In this document: positions 33,499-41,913 of the stretch, one piece after another
Layout of the letters: every line of letters starts with the position of its first letter
Position numbering within the stretch: the stretch's first letter is position 1
Position numbers and translations under genes: made by a program
Origin: Acinetobacter defluvii
GTDB lineage: Bacteria; Pseudomonadota; Gammaproteobacteria; Pseudomonadales; Moraxellaceae
Assembly (NCBI RefSeq): GCF_001704615.3
Contig: NZ_CP029389.2
Span: forward strand, 12,886 to 76,885
DNA: 64,000 bases
Direction of reading: 5' to 3'
The notes under the pieces: model-generated
Told to the model about the DNA's origin: nothing
The model's database searches: none
What the model saw: the letters and a program-made list of their open reading frames with translations, nothing else

Positions 33499-33908
33499 AA
33501 AGCAATCTTTAAATTTCTCTCAATCTCTTTGATTGCCTGACGTACAGCAGTTATCCCGTATTTTAGAATGGAATAACGTTTATCTTTTTTTGCATTACAT
33601 AACTGGCGCAAGGCAAACGGCGTAATACCCATTCGCTGTGCAAGTGCTATTTGTCGTCCTTGTTTTTTACTCATCCATTTTTTCATGAAGCGCAACAAAT
33701 CAATCGCCCGTTTTTCATCACGTTCAATTTTGAATTTCTGTACTTTAATTCGATCCATTTCAAGCAATGAAAGACCATAGACCGCAATACGATTTCTAAA
33801 TGCTTGTCGCTTCACATTTAAACGCCGTGCCAATTCTGATAAACGCCCTCTACGCTTTCCGATCCATTTTTCAAGCGTGATATGAAATTTAAGGCGATAA
33901 CCCAGCAT
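33480..33908 (-). CDS. Protein with two helix-turn-helix repeats
   Basis: Two similar segments are visible: LEKWIGKRRGRLSELARRLN and, ~65 residues later, MKKWMSKKQGRQIALAQRMG. Each is followed by a recognition-helix-like end (VKRQAFRNRIA and ITPFALRQLC). The protein is very basic. It is probably a DNA-binding regulator or replication accessory. It follows the DnaC-like gene directly. Confidence 0.55.
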   Translation of the reverse strand: MLGYRLKFHITLEKWIGKRRGRLSELARRLNVKRQAFRNRIAVYGLSLLEMDRIKVQKFKIERDEKRAIDLLRFMKKWMSKKQGRQIALAQRMGITPFALRQLCNAKKDKRYSILKYGITAVRQAIKEIERNLKIALKYDKS

Positions 33909-34877
33909 TTAAAAAAACTCAATTTCGTTGGCTTGGGCTGTGCGATAACCTTCCCAATCGCAATTTACAACGATAATTCGATTCTTTTCCGCAAAGCGGT
34001 CCTTCGCCCGTGCGCCTATAATTTCTTGCAATTGATCAAATGGTACGTTTGAAGTGATGATAGTCGGCAAACGGCGTTTATATCGTTCATCAATGATCAT
34101 CATATACGCTTCAAATAAATGCTCACTTTGCGACACACTACCAATGTCATCAATACACAAAAACGGCACTTTAATTAACTTAGCCATAAGTGCTTTATAT
34201 GTGGATTCACTATCTTTACGCCATGTTGCATAAATTTCAGCATTGAGCTTTGCTTCAGTGATAAATAAGCATTTGTATGTGGCATTAAATGTTATATCGT
34301 TGGGATCTAAGCTATCGCATTTCACAGAACGTAAAACAATGTTCTGCATCAAAATACTTGCCATGACTGTTTTACCTGTCCCCATGTCCCCAGTTAAATA
34401 AATATTCTGGTGTCCTTCTGTTGTTTTGGACTCAAACATAGATAAAACATACTGTTTAAAACGATCATAAATACGCGTTTGCTTTTCACTTTTGACTGTT
34501 TTTGCAAGTTGTTTAAAAGTGCCAAAACTATTGACGGGTAATTCAGCCTTTTTACATTCCTGTTTGATCCGTTCATCCATTTTAGTTTTAAGTTGTTCTG
34601 CCATTTCTTCAGTACGACATTCAGGACATTGAACATGTTTAGAAATCACTTCAGGTACTTTAACGATCTGATCACCATGTTTTAAACACGATATAGGCAC
34701 TTCAACCAAATCAATAAAACCAAAATCCAATTTTTTAACCTGGTTTTCAATCGTCTTTTTTGCTTCTTGCTGTTCACAATAAGGGCAGTTTTTATTTAAT
34801 TCGCTCTCAAACTTGAAATAACCGCCATGCGTTTCACACTGAAATTCTTTTTTAGAAACATTAACCATAGTATTCAT
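33909..34877 (-). CDS. DnaC-like helicase loader with zinc fingers
   Basis: The start MNTMVNVSKKE has GGAAGGG upstream. N-terminal Cys pairs (CPYC, CPEC) suggest two zinc fingers in the first ~100 residues. The AAA+ ATPase follows, with Walker A GDMGTGKT, Walker B FLCIDDIG and sensor IITSNVPF. This is the DnaC/IstB family. It should load the host replicative helicase onto the origin opened by the O-like protein encoded upstream. The genes overlap by a few bases. Confidence 0.8.
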   Translation of the reverse strand: MNTMVNVSKKEFQCETHGGYFKFESELNKNCPYCEQQEAKKTIENQVKKLDFGFIDLVEVPISCLKHGDQIVKVPEVISKHVQCPECRTEEMAEQLKTKMDERIKQECKKAELPVNSFGTFKQLAKTVKSEKQTRIYDRFKQYVLSMFESKTTEGHQNIYLTGDMGTGKTVMASILMQNIVLRSVKCDSLDPNDITFNATYKCLFITEAKLNAEIYATWRKDSESTYKALMAKLIKVPFLCIDDIGSVSQSEHLFEAYMMIIDERYKRRLPTIITSNVPFDQLQEIIGARAKDRFAEKNRIIVVNCDWEGYRTAQANEIEFF

Positions 34878-34878
34878 A

Positions 34879-35898
34879 TCAAAACCCTTCCAGATCAATA
34901 GCGGCTTGTTGTGCGATTTTTTGCAGTCTTTCAGCATCAAGTTGTTTAACCTGACTTGCTTGTGCTTGAACGTTGGTAAAACGGCTGAAATCTTGCTTAG
35001 ATTTTACTTTAGGGGTATGAGTAGGTGCTGCGGGTAGATCAATAAACCCATTTGCTCTTAAACGCGCTCTATGGGCATTTTGCCCCGCTTTGGATGTATG
35101 AATTTTGTTGAGAAAAACAATAAAATTTAATAACCGCTTGTGTGGTGTTAAATTTTTAAATTGAGAATGATTTAAATTAAAATCAAGCAAATAAGCGTCT
35201 AGTTGTGCTTGCGTTGAAACTACATTAGACAACATCGACATATTTAATCTTGCTTTCACAACTGGATCGTCAATTTTTAAAGGAAAGCGATTTATGATTT
35301 CCTGTTTTTCAATTTTTTTCTGTTCTTCGCTATTACTAATAGTATTTCTTGAATCATTATATTTATTAGTGTCGCTTTCTCCGTTTACGGAAAAACCGTT
35401 AGCGGTTTTATCATTTTCAGCATCAAAATTCATATTGTTTTCCTGATCAAACATTTCAAAGTCAAAACCCAATTGAGCATTTTCAAGATGCTCTTTTTGT
35501 TGTTCAGTAGCAGCTTTAGAATCACCGAGTTCTAAGGAAGGTTTTTGCTGATCTGGACTTTCAAATATTTGATAAATAACTTCACCAAATTGACCGTTCT
35601 GGCTCTTTAGTTGAGTTCGCTTGACATAGCCCAGTGATTCAAGTCGTTTCAACATATTGCGTATTGCATCACGCCCATCTTTACCGCGCTTTGCTAGTGC
35701 TTCAATGCAGACACGATGGTAATTACTCCAACTTAATAAATAAGTGAGTAACCCAAGATCAGAAAATTTTTCGATATTTTTGTCATGCATGGTTTTATTT
35801 GAAATCATGCAATAAGGATTTTCTTTATTGTGCAAATCCCTAAACACAGTTACACGCTTTGCAGTTTCAAGCTGCAAAGCAATAGACATATCTGTCAT
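34879..35898 (-). CDS. O-like replication protein (winged helix)
   Basis: The N-terminal ~110 residues (SDLGLLTYLLSWSNYHRVCI, RDAIRNMLKRLESLGYVKR) form a winged helix like phage O-type or DnaD-like replication proteins. A long Asn/Glu/Gln-rich linker and a C-terminal helical part follow. The gene lies directly before the DnaC-like loader, as O and P do in lambda-type phages. It probably recognises a lytic origin, which may differ from the plasmid iteron origin. Confidence 0.65.
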   Translation of the reverse strand: MTDMSIALQLETAKRVTVFRDLHNKENPYCMISNKTMHDKNIEKFSDLGLLTYLLSWSNYHRVCIEALAKRGKDGRDAIRNMLKRLESLGYVKRTQLKSQNGQFGEVIYQIFESPDQQKPSLELGDSKAATEQQKEHLENAQLGFDFEMFDQENNMNFDAENDKTANGFSVNGESDTNKYNDSRNTISNSEEQKKIEKQEIINRFPLKIDDPVVKARLNMSMLSNVVSTQAQLDAYLLDFNLNHSQFKNLTPHKRLLNFIVFLNKIHTSKAGQNAHRARLRANGFIDLPAAPTHTPKVKSKQDFSRFTNVQAQASQVKQLDAERLQKIAQQAAIDLEGF

Positions 35899-35943
35899 TC
35901 TGTTTTCCTGAAAATAAAAATAAAAATAAAAAATAAAACTTAC

Positions 35944-36255
35944 TTATTTGACTTCATCTAACGTGAAGCAAATGTCTTGAGCTAAAACAGATTTTTTGGA
36001 AATTTCCTCTAATTTCTCTGCACGATGCAGCGGCAATGGCAATTGACCCTTGAGATACTTGCAAATACTAGGTTGTTTAACTTCGAGATAAATTGCCGCT
36101 TCAGTTTGATTTTTGAAGTAAAGTCCAATGGCGATATTTAAGCGCAATATCTTATCTATCACTGAATTTGGATACTTTTTAACCGTTTCATCAATAGGAA
36201 ACCGTTCCAATAACTCTATACGCTGCTGATCTGTAAAATTTATAACAGTTAGCAT
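35944..36255 (-). CDS. Cro/YdaS-like repressor
   Basis: The start MLTVINFTDQQ has AGGAAT upstream; the first 21 residues of the longer frame lack such a site. The C-terminal half (GLYFKNQTEAAIYLEVKQPSICKYLKG, here KNQTEAAIYLEVKQPS) is a helix-turn-helix of the YdaS/Cro type. It is divergent from the CI-like gene across an operator-rich gap. It probably leads the replication operon and favours lytic growth. Confidence 0.7.
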   Translation of the reverse strand: MLTVINFTDQQRIELLERFPIDETVKKYPNSVIDKILRLNIAIGLYFKNQTEAAIYLEVKQPSICKYLKGQLPLPLHRAEKLEEISKKSVLAQDICFTLDEVK

Positions 36256-36452
36256 ACAAATTATTCCTAAATATTGTGTATAGAGAATAATATTATTCAA
36301 ATAAGAATAGAAATTCAATATTAAAGAATTATTTTCCTAAATTCTTAATTATAGTTTTTAGGGAATTTTAAGCATAAAATTAAGCAAAACACATGCTTAA
36401 TAGTATTTTTATTTAAGCGAGTTTATTAGACAGTATGAATATTGAGGCTTTT
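36256..36452. promoter_or_regulatory. CI/Cro intergenic operator region
   Basis: The gap holds TATTCCTAAATATTG, AGAATAATATTATTC and TTATTCAAATAAGAATA (36294-36310), all related to the dispersed TATTC family. The two repressor genes read away from it. It is probably the main switch. Confidence 0.6.
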
Positions 36453-37175
36453 ATGACCAACCAGAATAATATAATTGACGATAAATCACCCCTTACATTT
36501 GATATAGATGATCTTCCGAATACGACAGGCGATAGATTGCAATTAGTATTAAAAAAACAGAATATACAGCAACACGAATTGGCTGAAATGCTTGGTACTA
36601 AGCAATCTACAATTAGTAAAATATGCGGTAATATCACTAAAAATAGTAAATATTTACCAGATATTGCCAATGTATTAAATATAGATATTAACTGGCTAAT
36701 TCATGGCAAAAGCAAAAATAGTGAAAATAATTGGCAAAGTGGTTTGCACCAACAAAAAAATAAATTTATTCTTATTGGAATGCATGGTGACAAAGATTCT
36801 ACAAGTGAAGAATCACCAGATATGAACCCTAATAAGGAAAATAAATTAATGTTTGACAACGATCTGATACCAGAAGGAAAAACGGCAGACGATATTGAAT
36901 TTTTCATTGTGAAAGATACAGCAATGGATAAAGTAGCAAACGTAAACGCGCGAGTAACGTATGATAAAACAGATACTTCTGTAATTTCTGGGAAATTATA
37001 CGCAATCCAATTTGGTGAATTAGCACAATTGCGTTATTTATTTTTGATGCCAAATAAACGAGTTAGAATTGGGGCAGAAGATAAAGAAAATTATCCTGAC
37101 GAAGTTGTGGACCTAGATCAAGATGACTTTAAAATTTTAGGGAAAATCATCACAATTACAAATATTGTGAATTAA
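36453..37175 (+). CDS. CI-like repressor with a defective self-cleavage site
   Basis: The start MTNQNNIIDD has GAGG 5 nt upstream; an ATG at 36435 has none. Residues ~25-85 are an XRE helix-turn-helix (QQHELAEMLGTKQSTISKI). Residues ~135-240 have the fold of the S24 (LexA/CI) peptidase. The usual catalytic Ser is Ala157 (VKDTAMDKV) and the usual Lys is Arg194 (AQLRYLF). The protein should therefore not cleave itself in the SOS response. It may be inactivated by the antirepressor instead. It lies opposite the Cro-like gene. Confidence 0.8.
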   Translation: MTNQNNIIDDKSPLTFDIDDLPNTTGDRLQLVLKKQNIQQHELAEMLGTKQSTISKICGNITKNSKYLPDIANVLNIDINWLIHGKSKNSENNWQSGLHQQKNKFILIGMHGDKDSTSEESPDMNPNKENKLMFDNDLIPEGKTADDIEFFIVKDTAMDKVANVNARVTYDKTDTSVISGKLYAIQFGELAQLRYLFLMPNKRVRIGAEDKENYPDEVVDLDQDDFKILGKIITITNIVN

Positions 37176-37196
37176 AATCTAATCAAACTCGAATAA

Positions 37197-37219
37197 GGCA
37201 GAAATTTCTGCCTTTTTTT
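37197..37219 (+). terminator. Terminator of the CI-like gene
   Basis: GGCAGAAA and TTTCTGCC form a perfect stem followed by seven T. Confidence 0.85.
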
Positions 37220-37367
37220 ATTCCTGTAAATTCCTGATTTCTTATAAATAAACCCATTAATGAAATGAATTTGCAATTTGTTAACAAAAAATAACCAATT
37301 AAACTCACGTTTTAATGCATTAAAAAATTCCTTAATATTCCCTATTGCATTTATTGGGAATAAATTT

Positions 37368-37384
37368 TATTCTTTTGGGAATAA
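37368..37384. promoter_or_regulatory. TATTC-type operator (before 37.4 kb gene)
   Basis: TATTCTTTTGGGAATAA differs by one base from the site at 13488. A related element, TTGGGAATAAATTTTATTC, overlaps it. The 37220-37400 gap is otherwise without a gene. Confidence 0.5.
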
Positions 37385-37412
37385 ATTTTATTCTTATTGA
37401 ATGGTGAGCAGT

Positions 37413-37592
37413 ATGTTAGCAATTATTCAGAATCTTCTAAGCAAGTTCCCAATTATCATCAAAAACTTAGCCCTTTTCTTGATCTTAACTTTTGTTGCTT
37501 TTCAGACTTTAATCATGTGGGTTGACGCTTCTGAAATTGAAGAACAAGGGCGTTTAGATGCAAATGAGAAATATATCAACTTAATGAAGTAA
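37413..37592 (+). CDS. Small membrane protein
   Basis: The 59-residue protein has one transmembrane helix (IIIKNLALFLILTFVAFQTL) and a short acidic tail. GGTGAG lies just before the start. A TATTC-type operator lies ~30 bp upstream. Its role is unknown. Confidence 0.5.
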   Translation: MLAIIQNLLSKFPIIIKNLALFLILTFVAFQTLIMWVDASEIEEQGRLDANEKYINLMK

Positions 37593-37605
37593 TTTTTTTT
37601 CGATT

Positions 37606-37639
37606 GTAAATATGATTTTTCATAAAATCATATTTATGA
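37606..37639. promoter_or_regulatory. TCATAAATATGA-type operator E
   Basis: AAATATGATTTTTCATAAAA and TCATATTTATGAC form a double palindrome ~28 bp before the ERF gene. Confidence 0.55.
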
Positions 37640-37666
37640 CTATTAATATTATCAAGGGTTTAAATT

Positions 37667-38254
37667 ATGGAAAACGTTCAGAACCAACCAAAAATCATGC
37701 AACAATCACAATCTCGCATTCCTGCAATTTATTTAGCTATTCATGCTATTCAGGCACATTTGGCAAAAGTTGGGATCGCTAAATCACACTCAACAAAATC
37801 AAACAAGAACAAAGGTAATTCTAATTTTCAGGATTACAATTTTCGTAGCGTGGATGATATTTACAACGTTGTCACACCCCTACTTACTGAAAATAATATT
37901 GTGTGCATTCCTGATGTTAAATCTACAAATGTTGAAAAACTTGTAGATAGTTATGGGAAGGTATCTCACCACACGCATATTGAAGTTGAGTACAAATTTT
38001 TAAGTATCCTTGATGAAAGTTTTGTCACAGTTACAATGGCGGGGGAAGCAAAAGACTCAACGGATAAAGGAAGTCAAAAAGCTTTATCCAACGCTCATAA
38101 GTATTGTTATATTCAAATGTTTAGCATCCCAACTAAATCATCAACAGATATAGAGCAATCTAATCAGTATTATGACAATAACAACCAACAAAGTTACAAC
38201 TACAGTCAGAACGCGCAATATCAGCAGTCAGCAAAACAATTCTCACCAAAATAG
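37667..38254 (+). CDS. ERF-family single-strand annealing protein
   Basis: The core shows the ERF signature: NFRSVDDIYNVVTPLLTE, then VTVTMAGEAKDSTDKGSQKA, then LSNAHKYCYIQMFSIPT. ERF proteins anneal complementary single strands in phage recombination. At 195 residues it lacks the usual C-terminal helical part, which seems to be encoded by the overlapping next gene in another frame. The start follows operator E and belongs to a plus-strand early unit. Confidence 0.85.
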   Translation: MENVQNQPKIMQQSQSRIPAIYLAIHAIQAHLAKVGIAKSHSTKSNKNKGNSNFQDYNFRSVDDIYNVVTPLLTENNIVCIPDVKSTNVEKLVDSYGKVSHHTHIEVEYKFLSILDESFVTVTMAGEAKDSTDKGSQKALSNAHKYCYIQMFSIPTKSSTDIEQSNQYYDNNNQQSYNYSQNAQYQQSAKQFSPK

Positions 38255-38453
38255 AAATTTAAACTCTGTTACTGATGAACAATTGTCCCAGTTTATTGAG
38301 ATCTTACGTCTTGCCAACATTTCTTTTGAGCGTTTTCTTAAAAAGCGCAAAATTACGCGTGATCAAATTACACCAGAAATGTTATTAGAAGAATCCAAAC
38401 AATGTTACAAGTACATTGAAAAGATTGAATATAGCAAAAAACAGCATCATTAA
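38172..38453 (+). CDS. ERF C-terminal-domain-like protein in a second frame
   Basis: This 93-residue frame overlaps the end of the ERF gene by 83 bp in a different frame. Its middle (TDEQLSQFIEILRLANISFE and KKRKITRDQITPEMLLEE) resembles the C-terminal domain that ERF and RecT proteins usually carry. It could be a frameshifted end of ERF, or a separately translated helper. The first ~28 residues overlap ERF and may not be translated. Confidence 0.55.
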   Translation: MTITTNKVTTTVRTRNISSQQNNSHQNRNLNSVTDEQLSQFIEILRLANISFERFLKKRKITRDQITPEMLLEESKQCYKYIEKIEYSKKQHH

Positions 38454-38497
38454 TATGATTTTATGATTAACTTTATTTGTGATTTTATGATTATATG
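38451..38497. promoter_or_regulatory. TCATAAATATGA-type operator F (par)
   Basis: Degenerate AATATGATTTTATGATT elements occur twice in this stretch, reaching the start of the 50-residue gene in front of parA. It may control, or serve as, the partition site. Confidence 0.45.
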
Positions 38498-38647
38498 AGT
38501 AAACTAAACAAACCCGTGAAGCATGGCACGATGACATGTAGCATTAAATATCAGTGCCAATGCACAAAATGCAAAAACATTAAAGCAATTTTGCTACAGC
38601 ATATCGCCAATTATGCAAGAACACATTTAGGAAAAACGAATGACTAA
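38495..38647 (+). CDS. Small Cys-rich protein before ParA
   Basis: The 50-residue protein has a CQCTKCKNI cluster and a basic start. Its stop overlaps the parA ATG by 8 bp, so translation is coupled. It may be a partition accessory or a regulator. Its length leaves doubt. Confidence 0.4.
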   Translation: MSKLNKPVKHGTMTCSIKYQCQCTKCKNIKAILLQHIANYARTHLGKTND

Positions 38648-39275
38648 ATATATTTCCGTATTACAGCTCAAGGGTGGGGTTGGTAAAACAACAATCGCAG
38701 CAAATCTTGCGGGCTATTTTCTTTCTAAGAGTAAAAAAGTGTTGGCGGTTGACGCAGACATGAAGCAAGGTACTTTATCAGCTTGGTCAAGCATGGTTGA
38801 AGATAAAAACTTTCAATCTGGATCTACATTTTCATTAAGTGAGCTAATTAATCTTTTAAAAGAATCTGATGAAAAATTTGATATTGTTATTGTGGATCTA
38901 CCTCCACGCTTAGAAGATCTTGCGCGTTCTAGTCTTTTATTTAGTGACCTGGTACTTTTGCCTGTTACTACTTCAGCACCCGATTTCTGGGCAGCAAGTG
39001 ATATTTCAGAATTAATTGAAGCTGCAAAATCTGAAAAGCCCGATATTAAATTACGTTTAGTTTGGAATAAATTCAAACCAACAAAACGCCGCTTAGAATT
39101 AAAAGATCAAGTGAATAAAGAGCTTGGTCATGATGAAATCAAACAGCCATTATCAGATTATATTGCATATTCTGATGTTATGGGGATGGGTACTTGGGTG
39201 GGGGCATATAACCATCCAAAAGCGAAAAGTGAATTTCTTGAATTTTCAAAAGAAATTGAAAAGTTAATTAAGTAA
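38640..39275 (+). CDS. parA: ParA-type partition ATPase
   Basis: The 211-residue protein has the deviant Walker A KGGVGKTTIAANLAGYF, a Walker B-like VIVDLPPR, and no N-terminal helix-turn-helix, so it is of the short type Ib (ParF-like) class. It segregates plasmid copies together with a small DNA-binding partner, probably the next gene. This supports plasmid maintenance rather than integration. Confidence 0.9.
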   Translation: MTKYISVLQLKGGVGKTTIAANLAGYFLSKSKKVLAVDADMKQGTLSAWSSMVEDKNFQSGSTFSLSELINLLKESDEKFDIVIVDLPPRLEDLARSSLLFSDLVLLPVTTSAPDFWAASDISELIEAAKSEKPDIKLRLVWNKFKPTKRRLELKDQVNKELGHDEIKQPLSDYIAYSDVMGMGTWVGAYNHPKAKSEFLEFSKEIEKLIK

Positions 39276-39289
39276 ATTGGAGTGAAAAT

Positions 39290-39565
39290 ATGGCGGGTAA
39301 AAATATCGCTATTGCAAAACCAAACAAAAGTAGCCGCTTTGACAATGCGGCTACTTTTGCAAGCAACACGAATGCACCGCATGAGAATGTTGCAGCAAAA
39401 GGTGTTGAAAGCCGCACAGATACATATCGTGAAGTTTTTGACGCACCCGAATCAATGAAACAAGATATAAAAGCTTTTTTAGCAACTCCAAATTGCCAGT
39501 TTAAATATAAAAAAGATTTTATTATCCAGTGTATTCAAGATGGTTTAAAAAAATACGGGAAATAA
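39290..39565 (+). CDS. ParB/ParG-like centromere-binding partner
   Basis: The 91-residue protein has a flexible basic N-terminus and a folded C-terminal half (DTYREVFDAPESMKQDIKAF, then KKDFIIQCIQDGLKKYG) that fits a ribbon-helix-helix domain. It lies 14 bp after parA and ends at a terminator. Its place and form match ParG-like partners of type Ib ParA. Confidence 0.7.
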   Translation: MAGKNIAIAKPNKSSRFDNAATFASNTNAPHENVAAKGVESRTDTYREVFDAPESMKQDIKAFLATPNCQFKYKKDFIIQCIQDGLKKYGK

Positions 39566-39571
39566 TCAATA

Positions 39572-39589
39572 GGGCATTTATGCCCTTTT
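39572..39589 (+). terminator. Terminator of the par operon
   Basis: GGGCA and TGCCC form a short stem followed by four T, directly after the partition partner. Confidence 0.6.
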
Positions 39590-39603
39590 ATTATAGTGGT
39601 GAT

Positions 39604-40269
39604 ATGAAAAAAGCAATCGGCTATGTCCGTGTTAGTACAGCTAAGCAAGTCACGGACGGCGTATCTATTGACGCACAAAAAGAAAAAATAGCGGCTTGGT
39701 GCAATTTAAATGATTATGAGCTAGTCCATATTTATGAGGATGCAGGGCTATCAGGAAAAAGCGTTGCACATCGTAAAGACTTACAAGAAGCCCTATTAGC
39801 TCTTAATAAAGGCATGGCTTTTGTATGTTATAGCTTATCGCGTGTAAGCCGAAAACTTGAGGACATGTTAAAGATTAGCAATCACATCAAAGACACTGGT
39901 GCTGACTTAATTAGCTTATCTGAACGTATTGACACAACAGGTTCATCGGGTCGCATGGTTTTCAATATGCTTGCTGTTATTAATGAATTTGAACGCGATG
40001 TTATTAGCGAGCGTACAAAAATGGCGATGCAACATTTAAAAGACAATAACAAAGTGTATTCACACATACCATACGGATTTAACAATGAGAACGGGTATTT
40101 AGTAGAGAACTTTGACGAACAACAAGTTATCAAAAAAATGCATGAGTTTTTAAAAAAGGGATATGGACACCGAAAAATTGCCACACAACTAAATAAACAG
40201 AATATAAAGTCCAAACATGGCGGCATTTGGTATGCAAAAACAGTAAAAGCAATTTTAGATAGAATTTAA
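39604..40269 (+). CDS. Serine recombinase (resolvase/invertase)
   Basis: The start MKKAIGYVRVSTAKQ is used because the upstream part of the frame overlaps the par terminator. The catalytic Ser is in RVSTAKQ (residue 11), with YEDAGLSGKS, LSRVSRKLEDML and ERDVISERTKMAM following, as in resolvases. A C-terminal helix-turn-helix (GYGHRKIATQLNKQ) is present. It may resolve plasmid multimers or invert a segment. Confidence 0.85.
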   Translation: MKKAIGYVRVSTAKQVTDGVSIDAQKEKIAAWCNLNDYELVHIYEDAGLSGKSVAHRKDLQEALLALNKGMAFVCYSLSRVSRKLEDMLKISNHIKDTGADLISLSERIDTTGSSGRMVFNMLAVINEFERDVISERTKMAMQHLKDNNKVYSHIPYGFNNENGYLVENFDEQQVIKKMHEFLKKGYGHRKIATQLNKQNIKSKHGGIWYAKTVKAILDRI

Positions 40270-40285
40270 ATTCTTTTTGGAATGG
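40269..40285. promoter_or_regulatory. TATTC-type operator (NUDIX)
   Basis: AATTCTTTTTGGAATGG shares the 14-bp core with the site at 13488. Degenerate repeats (TTAGAATAAATATGC, TTTAGAATATTTTAT) continue to 40390. The 40270-40434 gap is otherwise non-coding. Confidence 0.45.
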
Positions 40286-40434
40286 TTTTATAGCTTATTT
40301 AGAATAAATATGCTATAATCTATTGATTTATAACAATAATTTAGCCTAAGTTTTATTCATTTTAGAATATTTTATTTAAATATTATTCTTTATGTTATAA
40401 TTTAAATCCCCATTAGATTTATGTCGGAATAAAA

Positions 40435-41070
40435 ATGAAACCACCTGTACTCTGTATAACTCGTGAAGAACTTGACGCACAAAATATACCTAAAAATAAT
40501 GCTTACGGTATTTATTCTTTTAATATGTCGATAGTAAATAAAAGCAGCTTCCATTTTTTAAATCGAGAAGTTGCAGACCGTAATAATGATGATGAATATA
40601 AAAAAGTAGGGGAGTTATTACCACAAATTTTGGTTTATTGTGTAGTCAAACATGAAGGTAAAGTATTAACTTATTCTCGTAAAAAAGGCGCAGAAAGCCG
40701 CTTACATGGCTCTCGTAGCATTGGCTTTGGTGGGCATGTAGATATTAGCGATTACTATCATAGTTTAAATAATGGTTTTATCAATTCGCTTGCTGTGAGT
40801 GCTGAACGTGAATTACGTGAAGAATTAAATTACACTTCTACAGTAGGTTCAAATGAATTTACATCATTGTTAGTGGACCAATCTAATCCAGTCGGTGCGG
40901 TACATGTTGGCATACCAATTCTGCGAAAAATACATAACATTAATGAAGTTGAAGTTGATCCTGAAGAAATTTCTGATCCTATATGGCTGTCACCTGAAGA
41001 ATTATTAAAAGACATTGAGCAATATGAAAATTGGTCAAAAATTTTAATTAATGAAATGTATTTAGATTAA
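40435..41070 (+). CDS. NUDIX hydrolase
   Basis: The 211-residue protein has a modified NUDIX box: GFGGHVDISD, then a ~15-residue insertion, then SAERELREELNY, keeping the RE-x-x-EE metal-binding core. Such phage NUDIX proteins cleave nucleoside-diphosphate-linked compounds such as modified nucleotides or cofactor caps. Its substrate is unknown. It lies alone between an operator-rich gap and a bidirectional terminator. Confidence 0.8.
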   Translation: MKPPVLCITREELDAQNIPKNNAYGIYSFNMSIVNKSSFHFLNREVADRNNDDEYKKVGELLPQILVYCVVKHEGKVLTYSRKKGAESRLHGSRSIGFGGHVDISDYYHSLNNGFINSLAVSAERELREELNYTSTVGSNEFTSLLVDQSNPVGAVHVGIPILRKIHNINEVEVDPEEISDPIWLSPEELLKDIEQYENWSKILINEMYLD

Positions 41071-41081
41071 ACTTAATAAAA

Positions 41082-41108
41082 AAAAGCCCGATTAATTCGG
41101 GCTTTTTT
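41082..41108. terminator. Bidirectional terminator at 41.1 kb
   Basis: AGCCCGA and TCGGGCT form a stem with A- and T-runs on either side, between convergent genes. Confidence 0.8.
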
Positions 41109-41110
41109 GT

Positions 41111-41833
41111 TTAAACTGGTGGACTTAAACAGAACGAAACTTTTGAATAACCGCTGACAATTTCATGATGTTCCATTTCTCGATTTTCATAAAAAATAGT
41201 TTGGTTGTTACTTTCTTGTGGTCTTGGAAAGAAGATAAACGCAGGATTATTTTCTTGACCGCCACCATCCATATAAATAGTTCTAAAAGCTTCAACTGAA
41301 ATTCTTAAATTATCATTGTAAGAGATTGTACTAAAATCTAATGCCCCCCAAGATTCAGTCCCACTCGATAGGATTCCTTGTAAATCAACCAAATTCAATA
41401 GTTTTTCTGTATATGGATTAAGTTCTGGTTGACCTGAAGCATTTAAATCTATCTTATTGATATTTAATACTACTTCGTTGTTTATGGTAACTTTGTAAGA
41501 CAGACTAGGATCATAATCAATAATTGCACTACTAGATGCACCCGCACAACTAATAACACTAAGCTTACTATTAACAATACGCATCACATTTACATAAGGA
41601 ATGCCTGTATTTAGCGCATCTTGCACGGCAACATAATCGGGGTTTTCTGGATCATAACCCAATACCGCTTTGATGTTATCTTGTGTGATCTGCATTTGCT
41701 GATCAATACGACCACGTTTAAAAGATCCAGTAATAACGCCATTGATCGGTGCAGCACCCGTACTGCCCGTATTATCTTTCACACGGTCAAATTGTAGACC
41801 GACCTCATTTTCTAAAACTTTGGTGATATGCAT
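41111..41833 (-). CDS. Sheath-like N-terminal-domain protein 1
   Basis: The first ~85 residues contain GVITGSFKRGRIDQQMQIT, GYDPENPDYVAVQDAL and GIPYVNVMRI, the same domain as in the 353-residue gene upstream and similar to the front of contractile tail-sheath proteins. The rest (DPSLSYKVTINNEVVLNINK) is beta-rich and different. At 240 residues it is too short for a sheath. It may be a decoration, baseplate or adhesion protein. A late box lies ~55-70 bp upstream. Confidence 0.55.
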   Translation of the reverse strand: MHITKVLENEVGLQFDRVKDNTGSTGAAPINGVITGSFKRGRIDQQMQITQDNIKAVLGYDPENPDYVAVQDALNTGIPYVNVMRIVNSKLSVISCAGASSSAIIDYDPSLSYKVTINNEVVLNINKIDLNASGQPELNPYTEKLLNLVDLQGILSSGTESWGALDFSTISYNDNLRISVEAFRTIYMDGGGQENNPAFIFFPRPQESNNQTIFYENREMEHHEIVSGYSKVSFCLSPPV

Positions 41834-41886
41834 ATCTATAATCCAAACAATGTTTAAACCTATTATTCAGGATTGTAGATATGCTG

Positions 41887-41902
41887 TTTTTGGATATTCC
41901 TA
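41887..41902 (-). promoter_or_regulatory. Late box 5 (before sheath-like protein 1)
   Basis: The minus strand reads TAGGAATATCCAAAAA, with a -10-like TACAAT 17 nt after GGAATA. An inverted repeat, CTACAATCC with GGATTATAG, follows before the start. Confidence 0.6.
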
Positions 41903-41913
41903 AAATATTCTGA

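Noticed and set aside
37260..37400. Possible gene in the gap after the CI-like gene
   Set aside because: Only operator-like repeats and stop-rich AT sequence are seen.
39529..39603. Longer start of the serine recombinase
   Set aside because: It overlaps the end of the partition gene and its terminator; the conserved family start is MKKAIGYVRVS.
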